A stretch of 43,169 bases of DNA, taken from positions 1-43,169 of the forward strand of contig CAMYDW010000014.1 in assembly GCA_947254645.1 (NCBI GenBank), in the 5' to 3' direction. Below, one piece after another: positions 27,401 through 34,344 of this stretch (within the stretch, counting starts at the first letter, position 1; each line of letters starts with the position of its first letter). Made by a program: the position numbers and the translations under genes. Origin of the DNA: an uncultured Peptococcaceae bacterium (GTDB lineage Bacteria > Bacillota > Peptococcia > Peptococcales > Peptococcaceae). The notes below the pieces were generated by a model. That model was not told where the DNA came from and did not search any database. It saw nothing but the letters and a program-made list of their open reading frames with translations.

Positions 27401-29344
27401 CTTGAAAAAGCTCATTTTTCAGAAGACAAAAAACAATACATTATAGAGAAAATAAGCGAAACAGGCTCAGGACTTAAATGTGTTTCTATTGTAGATGGCG
27501 ATAAAACCATTCAGCCAACGCAAAAAACAAATGGGGAGTACACCTTTGATGTATCCGGGCTTGATTTGGAAAAAGCAAAACTGGTTGTAAGCGATTACGC
27601 ACACAATAAGATTAGCGTGCCAATGAAGAATGCAGAACGTACAGGAAAAGAAAACAGCATACGCGTGGTAGGGATCACCTCTGATGGTGCAGTGCCTAGT
27701 GCAGCATTTAATTGGACAGTGCAAAATGAAGCAGGCGATATAGAAGATCCATACAACTTGAAGCCAGGAAAACATTTCTTGGTCATCAATGAAGTGGTTG
27801 ATGCAAATTATAGCCTAGAAGAAGGAAATAAAAAAATTCCATTTGAAATTAAAAACGGAGATTTCGATAAAGAAATTAGAGTACCGTTTTCAACAGTGGA
27901 TGTCAGAACATTCTCCGTAATAGCTTCTGGCGATACCGATAAAAATGTATCATTCAGTGTGATAGACACCGTCACAAATCGTCAGTTCCAACTCATTAGA
28001 AAAAATGGTGGTGTTTATGAAGCTGAAGTGCCAATCGGTAAATACAAAATCGTTGTCAATGGTGTTGAAGGCGATGGCTATGTTATCTTTACAGATGGAG
28101 ATACGAAAGAAATAACAAAGGGCACCGTCTTTAAACCAGTTCAAGTCAGAATTGGCAAAAAAGTAAGTAAAAAAGTAGAGATTGAATTAAACCGTGGTGC
28201 TTATCAAGGTGAAGTGACCTTATGCTTTATAGGAAAAGACTCCGCTGCAACAGAACAAACTGTTCACTTTGCAGAAGGAGAAAGCAAAGTCTCTGTTAAT
28301 CTCGTGACAATTCCTTCTAAAATTATTGCAAAAGGCATCCAAGACCCTTACTTCAATATCCAAGACAAGAGCGAATGGAATGGTTTTAAAAATAAAATTA
28401 AAGTGAAGTTTGAAAAGAAAGCAAAAACCAATCCAAATTATGTAGATAAAACAGAACTAAAGAAACTTATCGCTGAAGTAGAAGGCATCCGCGATAAGCT
28501 CGAAGAAATTTATGAAATGGACCCTACAACCTTTAGGTATATCAGAATTTACCTTAACACTGCATACAATGTTTTAAATGATGAAAATGCGACACAAAGA
28601 ACAGTTAATGGGGTCATAAAGAATATGAAAGAAGCCTTGGGTAAACTCGTGAAAAAAGGTGAAAGTGGTGTTCACACTGAAAAAATTCAAGCCTTGATAG
28701 AACAAGTGAAGGCGTTAAATAAAGACGAGTATACGTCATCATCTTGGGAAAATGTTGCAGAGGCTTTAGCAAAAGCAGAAGAAACACTAAAAACGATTAA
28801 GGAAACAAAAGATCAAACAGCGATCGACGATGCAGCAGATGATTTACGCTCGGCGATTAATGCGCTGAAGCGTAATGATGGTAAGCCATTAGCGGACAAA
28901 GGGCGCTTAGAAAAGGCAATTCAAAAAGCAAAAGCGTTAAAAGAAGAAGACTATACAACAGATACTTGGGTAGTCTTCGAAACAGCCTTGGCAGAAGCTG
29001 AAAATTTAAATGAAAATACTTTCCCAAGTGATAAAGAGATGAAACAAGCTGTAGATAAACTAGAGACCGCCATAAAAGATTTAAAGAAAAAACATGGTGA
29101 TGTTGAAGTTGATGAAGGTCATAAAACCAATAAAAAAGTTCAAAAAAGAATTAAGCGGTTTAATGATGCTGTTGCGGCCTTGCCAAATCCAGAACAAGTA
29201 AGAAAATCTGATTTGAAGTCTATTGAAATGGCACGTGCTTACTATGATGTATTGCCAAAAGATGCTAAAAAGAAGGTAGACAAGAAAGCTTTAAGTCGTC
29301 TTGATAAAATCGAAGATGCTTTAGACGAATTGTATGACTATTGA
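24500..29344 (+). CDS. S8 cell-envelope serine protease with PA and FIVAR domains
   Basis: This 1614-residue secreted subtilase is of the lactocepin/C5a-peptidase type. A signal peptide (1-28, ending VMA) is followed by a propeptide-like region (about 45-160). The catalytic triad is Asp196 (IIDSGCD), His262 (SHGMHVAG) and Ser584 (SGTSMAAPH), with oxyanion Asn359 (AAGNEG). A PA insert lies at about 390-530. Fn3-like and other beta-domains follow, including an FlgD-like WNGSDIRGGQVPDGKYTLE segment near 915-935. Three FIVAR-type helical repeats occupy 1315-1534, ending with a Lys-rich helical tail. There is no SLH, LPxTG or membrane anchor, so it may be released or held by FIVAR or charged regions. 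AAGGAGG at 24488-24494 sets the start. Next to a haemoglobin receptor it could degrade host proteins such as globin; this is inference. Confidence 0.9.
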   Translation: MKKKITAWILAAAMLSSILPTAMPVMAADEKVIADTEAGRHLEEQLDKGKINRGKITLLIGLNDDWMKEHKNLEAVPVKDRKEAALLEKQTTYASKARKVFKEQAKAKGIEIEAEENYDMAFTGLAVETTVSEAKKIAALPAVKDVEVAATFKAPKLKNMNQQYRPLDNSSNDMIHSQKAWDSQYTGKGQLIAIIDSGCDVNHPALQKIDTSELKYKDAESVEKVIREQHLSSGKFFSQKVPFGYNYYNRSLNIKEAGAVSHGMHVAGIVAANGDKLKGVAPDAQLAIMRVFGDGIFGGGTSASIYNKAIDDAIKLGCDSINMSLGAPAGAVKDIDIQETMALQNAKEMGILVAIAAGNEGFAGNGAVEHPKADNPDYGIVSSPAVGPLSMAVASIENLTVANKGMRVKNDPSKIIKYAPSSVGKLTTDFVHIKDCGYGYEDEMKKPEFENSYALIKRGERAGDAAKTFSAKVNMAEKFGYQGVIVYDNEDKAPLFTMETPGAKIPAALVSKEDGEYLLKHIDTEIRFSDEYSFGTNEHANELSSFSSWGVTPEGDLKPDITAPGGNIFSTLNDGTYGNMSGTSMAAPHVAGGIAIVKKRVEKEFPTVQGADKYYLVKNLLMSSAVPNTNKETGAYTSPRQQGAGVMDLQGALKTPVVFEGTNGVSSVNIGNVSGRQITVPIKLRNYSDQAITYKVQGYLNTDSVKDGKVLLKPRFLSTSQEQTVEVPANNTVDVKVEMTIPEDFHIGEEMKNGFFMEGYIFAKAEGQPTISAPYVGFNGDFQALDVIEPSIYDLVQENKRPYFYERTKNGDVFFTHIGSVVDNHPVVLGKEDQSTYEKPKYQKEHIAFSPNGDGNADSAIFFGTFLRNYEAFAMKVLDQSGREVDKFKVPNDSGKKSFFMNPDYYNVPYANLMQTKEHWKWNGSDIRGGQVPDGKYTLEVQAWANGNDKKSQTLKFPITVDRIYPRLEKAHFSEDKKQYIIEKISETGSGLKCVSIVDGDKTIQPTQKTNGEYTFDVSGLDLEKAKLVVSDYAHNKISVPMKNAERTGKENSIRVVGITSDGAVPSAAFNWTVQNEAGDIEDPYNLKPGKHFLVINEVVDANYSLEEGNKKIPFEIKNGDFDKEIRVPFSTVDVRTFSVIASGDTDKNVSFSVIDTVTNRQFQLIRKNGGVYEAEVPIGKYKIVVNGVEGDGYVIFTDGDTKEITKGTVFKPVQVRIGKKVSKKVEIELNRGAYQGEVTLCFIGKDSAATEQTVHFAEGESKVSVNLVTIPSKIIAKGIQDPYFNIQDKSEWNGFKNKIKVKFEKKAKTNPNYVDKTELKKLIAEVEGIRDKLEEIYEMDPTTFRYIRIYLNTAYNVLNDENATQRTVNGVIKNMKEALGKLVKKGESGVHTEKIQALIEQVKALNKDEYTSSSWENVAEALAKAEETLKTIKETKDQTAIDDAADDLRSAINALKRNDGKPLADKGRLEKAIQKAKALKEEDYTTDTWVVFETALAEAENLNENTFPSDKEMKQAVDKLETAIKDLKKKHGDVEVDEGHKTNKKVQKRIKRFNDAVAALPNPEQVRKSDLKSIEMARAYYDVLPKDAKKKVDKKALSRLDKIEDALDELYDY

Positions 29345-29397
29345 GGATTTGACGATATCGCACAACAAATAATTTCATATTCAATGAAATAATAAAA

Positions 29398-29460
29398 AAC
29401 AGGCTGGTTGTTTTCGATAAAGAAAGAATGAAGAAGGCAGCCAGCTTGTTTCTTTATTTT
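29398..29460 (+). terminator. Probable terminator of the protease gene
   Basis: AACAGGCTGG (about 29398-29408) can pair with CCAGCTTGTT (29441-29450) with one G-U pair across a long loop, followed by TCTTTATTTT. The long loop lowers confidence. Confidence 0.55.
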
Positions 29461-29788
29461 GTAAAAATACAATAAATAAATACTATTTTAGAAAAAAGAA
29501 TCTAAAGGTGAATTGAGGGAGGATGGTAGCATCGTTTAAGAAATTTAATGAAGAAAATGAAATTTTATACAAAATGTAAACCCTGGTTTCGATAAAAAGA
29601 GAAACGATATTGAAGAAAATAGTTAGATATCATTAACTAAGGATAATAAAAAAAATAATAGACAACCATTTATATTATTGCTATACTCCGTGTAAGAATA
29701 GAATTACCTATAACTAACTAAAAAACAAAAGTTGTCTATGGTTAACATATGAAAAATAGACTGATATAAAATTAAATATGGGTTTTAA
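29461..29788. other. AT-rich gap, no intact gene
   Basis: No supported gene is present. An 8-bp inverted repeat TAGACAAC (29659-29666)/GTTGTCTA (29731-29738) brackets this stretch. CTATGGTTAAC at 29737-29747 is the reverse complement of a string upstream of the Shr-like gene. The stretch may be the decayed promoter and 5' end of the paralogue whose remnant follows. Confidence 0.4.
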
Positions 29789-30052
29789 ATCAGATGTCAT
29801 TATTTTACTAGAGAAAATCTAGGCAGAGGTGAGGATATTAAACCTGCATTGATGATTTATATCAATGGGAGTAAGAATAATGAATTGTTTGAAAGTGCTT
29901 TTAATCGAGAGGTTAAGATGGTTTCCATTGATGGCCAATCATTTTCTAATGCTACTAGTGACGGTAAAAGATTTCTCACTCCTTTTTCTGGAAAGTTAAT
30001 GATTTTTGACAATTTTCAAGAAGGCAGAAAAGCTAATGAAGAAAAGCCGTAA
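29789..30052 (+). pseudogene. Remnant of a second Shr-like gene
   Basis: The frame open from 29789 to TAA 30050-30052 encodes a fragment aligning with residues about 145-215 of the giant Shr-like protein. Shared anchors include LG...ALMIY versus LG...ALVIK, ESAF versus NSAF, VSIDG versus ISIDG, and SDGKRFLTPFSGKL versus SDGMLFLTPFSRTL, then QEGRKA versus EEGRSA. There is no signal peptide, no start with a ribosome site and a premature stop. It is a decayed paralogous copy, not an active small gene. Confidence 0.75.
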
Positions 30053-30074
30053 GAAACGCTAATCACACTCATTT

Positions 30075-30097
30075 CTGAAATGGTTGAACCATTTTAG
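30075..30097. promoter_or_regulatory. Operator-like palindrome upstream of the NEAT gene
   Basis: AAATGGTT-G-AACCATTT (30078-30094) is a perfect 8-bp inverted repeat. It extends to 30075-30097 with one mismatch (CT...AG). It lies about 90 bases before the small NEAT gene. The odd-length, 17-21-bp dyad resembles a dimeric repressor site; the regulator is unknown. Confidence 0.35.
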
Positions 30098-30103
30098 TTG
30101 AGA

Positions 30104-30150
30104 TATTTTCATCGGGCATACCACGTTTCCCGTATGCCCCGATGAAAATA
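30104..30150 (+). other. Strong leader stem-loop before the NEAT gene
   Basis: TATTTTCATCGGGCATA (30104-30120) pairs with TATGCCCCGATGAAAATA (30133-30150) with one bulged G. It ends 35 bases before the NEAT gene start. With no clear T run it may be a 5'-leader structure or a degenerate terminator of the remnant upstream. Confidence 0.6.
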
Positions 30151-30185
30151 ATAAAGAATCTTATTTTGAAAGGATGTTGGATTTT

Positions 30186-31037
30186 ATGAAATTAAAACAA
30201 ACTATCGCTTTATTGGTATTTGGGATTGCCCTTGCTGCAGCACCAAATCTTGCTTTTGCAGACACCACCTATCAAGTGCCTGTCACCATGCAAAAGGCAG
30301 ATAACCCTGCAAAGGTATCTGTTGCAAACGCAGCCTTGCATCAAACCGCACAAGTCGTTGTGAAAGACAATGGTACCAGCGAATACACCATTACCTTTAA
30401 GCCCCTTGATATGAATGGCACCAAAGGCAGCTTGACCAATCTCTTCCTTGCTGATATGGGCAAGAAAGAAGTCAGCCTTGTAGCAAAAGGCACTGAAAAA
30501 ACAGCAACCTTTACCCGTGAAAAAGCCAAAGAAAATGACATCAAGTTGGTATTTTGGGTGGATGCCATGGATAAAATGATGGGTGGCACTCCTGGTGCAG
30601 GGGAACAAGAAGCCCTCTTGCACATGAACTGGGCAGCAGCAAAAGAAATGAAAGCATCTGCTGTAAGCACTCCACAAGGCAATGACCCTATTCAAGTATT
30701 CATTAACGGCAAGAAAGTGGTATTTGATACCATGCCAGTGATTCAAAACAGTCGCACCTTGGTGCCAGTTCGTGCCATCTTCGAAGGCCTTGGCGCAACA
30801 GTTGGTTGGGATCCAGCAACCTATACGGTTTCTTCTACCAAGGGCAATCAATCCCTCTCTCTCTCTATTGGCAAGACCAATGCAACAGTTGATGGTAAAA
30901 CAGTGGTATTAGATGTACCAGCATCCATCATGAACAGCCGCACCATGGTGCCACTTCGTTTCATCAGTGAAGCCTATGGCAACAAAGTAGACTACAATGT
31001 TGTTGGTGGCGTTGCAGTCATCGACATTCGTGCATAA
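30186..31037 (+). CDS. Secreted NEAT-domain protein with copper-amine-oxidase-N-like C-terminus
   Basis: This 283-residue exported protein has a signal peptide (1-25, ending AFA). A NEAT-type beta-sandwich (about 27-150) follows, with ANAALHQTAQV, SEYTITFKPLDMNG and a terminal LLHMNW. A tandem copper-amine-oxidase-N (stalk) fold occupies about 165-283: VFINGKKVVFD, NSRTLVPVRAIFEGLGA and NSRTMVPLRFISEAYGN. The NEAT domain resembles domains 2 and 4 of the giant receptor, so this may be a soluble or wall-associated haemophore passing haem to it. The first Met of the open frame (30174) lies within the AAAGGA ribosome site; ATG 30186 gives a proper signal peptide. Codon use is GC-richer than in the two giant genes. 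Confidence 0.85.
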   Translation: MKLKQTIALLVFGIALAAAPNLAFADTTYQVPVTMQKADNPAKVSVANAALHQTAQVVVKDNGTSEYTITFKPLDMNGTKGSLTNLFLADMGKKEVSLVAKGTEKTATFTREKAKENDIKLVFWVDAMDKMMGGTPGAGEQEALLHMNWAAAKEMKASAVSTPQGNDPIQVFINGKKVVFDTMPVIQNSRTLVPVRAIFEGLGATVGWDPATYTVSSTKGNQSLSLSIGKTNATVDGKTVVLDVPASIMNSRTMVPLRFISEAYGNKVDYNVVGGVAVIDIRA

Positions 31038-31061
31038 TAAAAAAAGACGTCAAATCTGAAA

Positions 31062-31267
31062 TGTACCCCCTTTACTGTACAAACTAGTAAAGGGGGTATT
31101 TTCGTGAAATATGATTTTACATATAAAGTGAATGCAGTAGATGAATACATAAATTACTACAATAATGAGCGTATTCAAAGTAAAACAAAATGGATGTCTC
31201 CTGTAAAATACAGGATGACATCCATGGGTCTTGCTTAGCAATTAATATGTCCAGTTTTTGGGGTACA
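31062..31267 (+). mobile_element. 206-bp IS3-family deletion derivative (MITE-like)
   Basis: The ends are imperfect 20-bp inverted repeats starting TGTACCCC (31062-31081, and complement of 31248-31267; 15 of 20 match), with IS3-type TG...CA termini. A 13-bp perfect hairpin (31064-31076 with 31086-31098) lies at the left end. The interior encodes the start of an orfA-like protein joined to the end of an orfB-like integrase. No target duplication is obvious, although ATG occurs at 31061-31063 and again at 31276-31278. Confidence 0.75.
31104..31238 (+). pseudogene. Internally deleted IS3-family transposase
   Basis: This 44-codon frame from GTG to TAG begins MKYDFTYKV, like an IS3 orfA N-terminus. 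It continues into VDEYINYYNNERIQSKTKWM and SPVKYR, the conserved end of IS3 orfB integrases (YNxxRxx...SPxxYR). The DDE catalytic core is absent, so it cannot transpose by itself. Confidence 0.8.
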
Positions 31268-31297
31268 CATCAAGCATGTGAGATTTGACGTCTTTTT

Positions 31298-32194
31298 TTA
31301 TTGAGAGGCATCTTCCTTGGCAGTCAATATCACGCTGCCAAGAATGAGAAGCGCACCGATATAGGCTTGGGTGGTTAAGACTTCCCCTAAGGCTATAAAG
31401 GCGAATACTGCTGCAAAGACTGGCTCTAGGGAAAAAATCAGTGCAGTGTGTTCAGGGGTGGTATATTTTTGACCAATGGGCTGTAGGGCAAAAGTCAATG
31501 CGCTACAGAAAAAAGCAAGGCCTAACAATGCCAGCCATTCGATGCGATTGTGGGGGAGGGTTGGTGTTTCAAAGAGGAGGGTACCAATGGCGGCAAAGAG
31601 CCCAATAAACACCAACTGCCAAAACCCAATGAGAAAGCTATCGGCACCATGGGTGAGGCGGTCTGTCAAAATAATATGGACAGCATATAAAAAAGCCGCT
31701 GCCAAGCAAAGCAAGGCACCACTTGAGAGGATGAGAGAGCCTTTGAGGGATAAGAGGGCAATACCAATGGTGGTGGCTATGGTGCCGATGACAATCGGCC
31801 GTGTAGGGAGGCGCCTTTTTAAAATGGCCTGCATGATGGGCACAAAGACAATGGCGGTACAGGTCAGAAAACCAGCAGTAGAGGCCTCAGTGGTTCTCAT
31901 GCCAAGGAGTAAGCAAGCAATGAGCACAAACATGACGATGGCCAAGGATGCGCCATACTGTATGGCACGCAAGGTGGTACGGGTTCGCACACGCTGATGA
32001 AAAAAGAGAAATAAGATCACACTGGCAAGGGAAAAGCGCAAGGCAATGAGCGACAGAGGGGGAATGTGATTGATTTCTATTTTTAATAATATGTAGGAAA
32101 GCCCCCAGCCCATTGTGACGAGAGCAAGTACCCAATTGGCTTGCTTTTTGGTAAGCCCAACACGCTGTAGCCGTTTTTTGATGAGTTTAGACAT
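31298..32194 (-). CDS. EamA/DMT-family metabolite exporter
   Basis: This 298-residue protein has ten predicted membrane helices in two EamA repeats. Markers are WVLALVTMGWGLSYILLKIE in the first helix, ALRFSLASVILFLFF, and SLEPVFAAVFAFIALGE in the second repeat. Such proteins export amino acids or related metabolites; the substrate is not predictable. The open frame continues further upstream, but ATG at 32194 is preceded by AGGAGGC (complement of 32201-32207) at good spacing, while the extension has no ribosome site. It converges on the NEAT gene and lies downstream of the hydrolase gene. Confidence 0.9.
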   Translation of the reverse strand: MSKLIKKRLQRVGLTKKQANWVLALVTMGWGLSYILLKIEINHIPPLSLIALRFSLASVILFLFFHQRVRTRTTLRAIQYGASLAIVMFVLIACLLLGMRTTEASTAGFLTCTAIVFVPIMQAILKRRLPTRPIVIGTIATTIGIALLSLKGSLILSSGALLCLAAAFLYAVHIILTDRLTHGADSFLIGFWQLVFIGLFAAIGTLLFETPTLPHNRIEWLALLGLAFFCSALTFALQPIGQKYTTPEHTALIFSLEPVFAAVFAFIALGEVLTTQAYIGALLILGSVILTAKEDASQ

Positions 32195-32234
32195 GGCGAT
32201 GCCTCCTGATGAAAGAATCATTTTTTTATCATTC

Positions 32235-32266
32235 AAAAGCCCTCCTTCTTTAGAAGGAGGGCTTTT
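32235..32266 (-). terminator. Terminator between hydrolase and EamA genes
   Basis: AAAAGCCCTCCTTC (32235-32248) pairs with GAAGGAGGGCTTTT (32253-32266) around TTTA. It lies just after the hydrolase stop on the minus strand. The T run is stronger on the plus side, so read-through to the EamA gene is possible. Confidence 0.75.
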
Positions 32267-32267
32267 T

Positions 32268-33188
32268 TTAATAGTGTAAAGTGAGCCAGTTGATGATATC
32301 GTGAATGACCTCGGCGCGATTGTTTTCATTGAGCAACTCATGACGTGCTTCTGGATATAGAATAAGACTCACATCTTTATAGTTCATCTCCAGATAGCTT
32401 TTATAGAGGGCTTCGACCGCTTTGCCATTGTCGCCAACAGGATCATGACTCCCAGAAACGAGCAGCAGTGGCAATTTCCTGTCTAGGGTAGACAAGCGTG
32501 CAGGGTCGTAATTGGTCAGCATGCCAGAGAACATATCTGCATAGGCTTGGGCGGTAAAATTGTCGCCATTAAAGGGATCGTGTATATAATGATGAACACG
32601 CTCTTCATCTCTGCTAAGCCATTCATAGCCAGTAGGAGCAGGGGAAATGTTTTTGCTATTGCTGCCAAGGGCCAAGTGGTACAATAAATCGCTTTTGTAG
32701 CGTTGTCCTCTGGTTTTGGCAATAAAGGTGGCGAGTGCTTTGCCGCTTTGCACCAAGGCTTTTGGGGCGTGCCCTGTGCCCATGATGATGGCACCATGAA
32801 GGGCTGGCAGCTGGCGATGGTGTAGGAGCTGTCGCAAAATAAAGGAGCCCATGCTGTGTCCCATTAAAAACAATGGGGTGGTTGGATGTGCTTGACTCGC
32901 TATGACAATCATTTTGTAATAATCGTTGACAACACATTGATTGCCATCTTTTTCAGCAAAGAAGCCCTTATCCTCTGGGGAGAGAATGGAGTGGCCATGT
33001 CCCAAATGGTCATGACCATAAACAGCGATTTGTTGCTTATTGAGGCGAGAAGCAAATTCTTCGTAACGCTCAATATGTTCAAGCATGCCATGGCAGATGA
33101 CAAGCACCGCTTTTGGGGTGCCTGTTGGCAGCCACGCACGATAATAAATAGGTGTTTTTCCATCACTTGATAAGAAAGTATTCATCAT
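32268..33188 (-). CDS. Alpha/beta hydrolase, monoacylglycerol lipase/lysophospholipase-like
   Basis: This 306-residue cytosolic hydrolase has the nucleophile elbow GHSMGS, an acid residue in SGSHDPVGDN and a catalytic His in PEARHELLNE. VICHGMLEHIERYEEFASRL is typical of the monoglyceride lipase (PldB-like) group. It probably cleaves mono- or lysolipid esters; the exact substrate is unknown. The start is ATG 33188, with AGGAG (complement of 33196-33200) seven bases away. The longer frame up to 33377 would add a hydrophobic stretch without a ribosome site. A second Met follows at once. It is divergent from the FNT channel gene. Confidence 0.9.
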   Translation of the reverse strand: MMNTFLSSDGKTPIYYRAWLPTGTPKAVLVICHGMLEHIERYEEFASRLNKQQIAVYGHDHLGHGHSILSPEDKGFFAEKDGNQCVVNDYYKMIVIASQAHPTTPLFLMGHSMGSFILRQLLHHRQLPALHGAIIMGTGHAPKALVQSGKALATFIAKTRGQRYKSDLLYHLALGSNSKNISPAPTGYEWLSRDEERVHHYIHDPFNGDNFTAQAYADMFSGMLTNYDPARLSTLDRKLPLLLVSGSHDPVGDNGKAVEALYKSYLEMNYKDVSLILYPEARHELLNENNRAEVIHDIINWLTLHY

Positions 33189-33234
33189 GGTTGGTCTCCT
33201 CATTGCTCCTATATCCGTGAACCATAAAATAAAT

Positions 33235-33264
33235 TTAACAGAGCATATTTTTTTCGTATATGAT
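33235..33264 (+). promoter_or_regulatory. Candidate promoter of the FNT channel gene
   Basis: TTAACA (33235-33240), an 18-base spacer and TATGAT (33259-33264), each one mismatch from consensus, lie about 70 bases before the start. Confidence 0.5.
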
Positions 33265-33334
33265 GTGTTTTTGGGATAGAATAAAAAGACACTTAAAAAA
33301 ACTAATCTCAAAAGAAAAGAGACGAGGGGTTTAT

Positions 33335-34165
33335 ATGAATTATAACACACCATTGGAAGCTGTGGAGATAATAACACAAAATGGCGTCAACAAAGTGACC
33401 TATTCTTTTTTTAAAACCTTTCTGCTAGGCATATTGGCTGGCTTGATGATTGCCCTCGGTGGCGATGCCTACATCACTGTCACCCATGCGATGGATAATG
33501 TGAGCGTGGCAAGAATGCTCGGGGGCGCAGTTTTCTCTGTCGGGCTGGTGAGCATTGTTCTAACAGGCTGTGAGCTTTTGACAGGGAGTGCCCTCAATGT
33601 GCTGGGCATATCCACAGGCAAAATCAATTGGCTGGATTTTTTGAAAAATGTGGTGTATGTGCTGATTGCCAATGCCCTTGGGGCAGGGATTTTAGCTGTG
33701 AGTGTTTTTTATATGCATCATTTGGACGCCTCCTCTGGCAAATTAGGGGCTTATGCGATTAAGCTGGCAGTGGGGAAAATACATCTTGGCTTTGGCGAGG
33801 CGTTGGTGTCGGGCATCTGGTGCAATGTGTTGGTGTGTTTAGCGATTATGATGGCCGTGGCCTCACGAGACGTCGCTGGCAAGGTATTGGCGATTTATTT
33901 TCCAATTTCCACCTTTGTGATTTGTGGCTTTGAGCATAGCGTGGCCAATATGTTTTATCTGCCCTTGGGACTCTTGGCAAAAAGCCAACCAGCCTACGTG
34001 GCTATGGCTGAAAAATTATATGGAATGACAGAGGCACAAATAAGCAGCTTGACCCTTCTTCATTGCATCACTGATAATCTTGTGCCAGTGGTGCTCGGGA
34101 ACCTCATTGGTGGCAGCTTAGTGGTAGCAGGAACATTCTTTTATACGCTAAAAAAGATAAAATAA
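33335..34165 (+). CDS. Formate/nitrite transporter (FNT) family channel
   Basis: This 276-residue pentameric channel protein has six predicted helices. Family landmarks are ALGGDAYITV, CELLTGSALN, SGIWCNVLVCLAIMMAVASR and FVICGFEHSVANMF (with the central His). FNT proteins pass formate, nitrite or hydrosulfide; the sequence alone does not decide which. Formate export would suit a fermenter. The start is ATG 33335, after GAGGGGT at 33325-33331; the frame upstream overlaps the promoter. It is a single gene closed by a terminator. Confidence 0.92.
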   Translation: MNYNTPLEAVEIITQNGVNKVTYSFFKTFLLGILAGLMIALGGDAYITVTHAMDNVSVARMLGGAVFSVGLVSIVLTGCELLTGSALNVLGISTGKINWLDFLKNVVYVLIANALGAGILAVSVFYMHHLDASSGKLGAYAIKLAVGKIHLGFGEALVSGIWCNVLVCLAIMMAVASRDVAGKVLAIYFPISTFVICGFEHSVANMFYLPLGLLAKSQPAYVAMAEKLYGMTEAQISSLTLLHCITDNLVPVVLGNLIGGSLVVAGTFFYTLKKIK

Positions 34166-34179
34166 GGGCCTGGGCATTG

Positions 34180-34220
34180 AGCGGTTCCTCTCCTTTTGGG
34201 AGAGAACCGCTTTGCTTTTT
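34180..34220 (+). terminator. Terminator of the FNT gene
   Basis: AGCGGTTCCTCTCC (34180-34193) pairs with GGGAGAGAACCGCT (34198-34211) with a one-base bulge, followed by TTGCTTTTT. Confidence 0.8.
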
Positions 34221-34259
34221 ATTAGCGTTTTTTAGGGACAGAGCTCCTCGTGATTATAA

Positions 34260-34288
34260 TTGTGCAAGTTCTTGAAATAAGGTATAAT
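34260..34288 (+). promoter_or_regulatory. Candidate promoter of the phoH operon
   Basis: TTGTGC (34260-34265), a 17-base spacer and consensus TATAAT (34283-34288) end about 56 bases before phoH. A second TATAAT at 34255-34260 lacks a convincing -35. Confidence 0.5.
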
Positions 34289-34344
34289 CAAGATAGAATG
34301 CGCTTATTAGCGGTTTGTTTATTTGTTTAAAGGAGATTAAAATT

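Larger units (their letters stand above)
31039..31299. terminator. Bidirectional terminator split by an inserted element
   Basis: A 19-base arm (31039-31057, seven A then GACGTCAAATCT) and its perfect complement (31281-31299, AGATTTGACGTC then seven T) face each other across 223 bases. They lie between two convergent genes. Joined, they would make an ideal two-way intrinsic terminator. The intervening DNA is an IS-derived insertion. Confidence 0.85.

Noticed and set aside
29849..30052. 67-codon frame considered as a small haem-protein gene
   Set aside because: No ribosome site or signal peptide, and it aligns to the middle of a domain of the giant protein; better explained as a pseudogene remnant.
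31476..31997. 173-residue plus-strand frame opposite the EamA gene
   Set aside because: Arg/Lys/Met-rich antisense shadow; the minus-strand membrane protein explains the sequence.
32886..33170. Plus-strand frame opposite the hydrolase
   Set aside because: Overlaps the conserved GHSMG region of the minus-strand gene and has no ribosome site.
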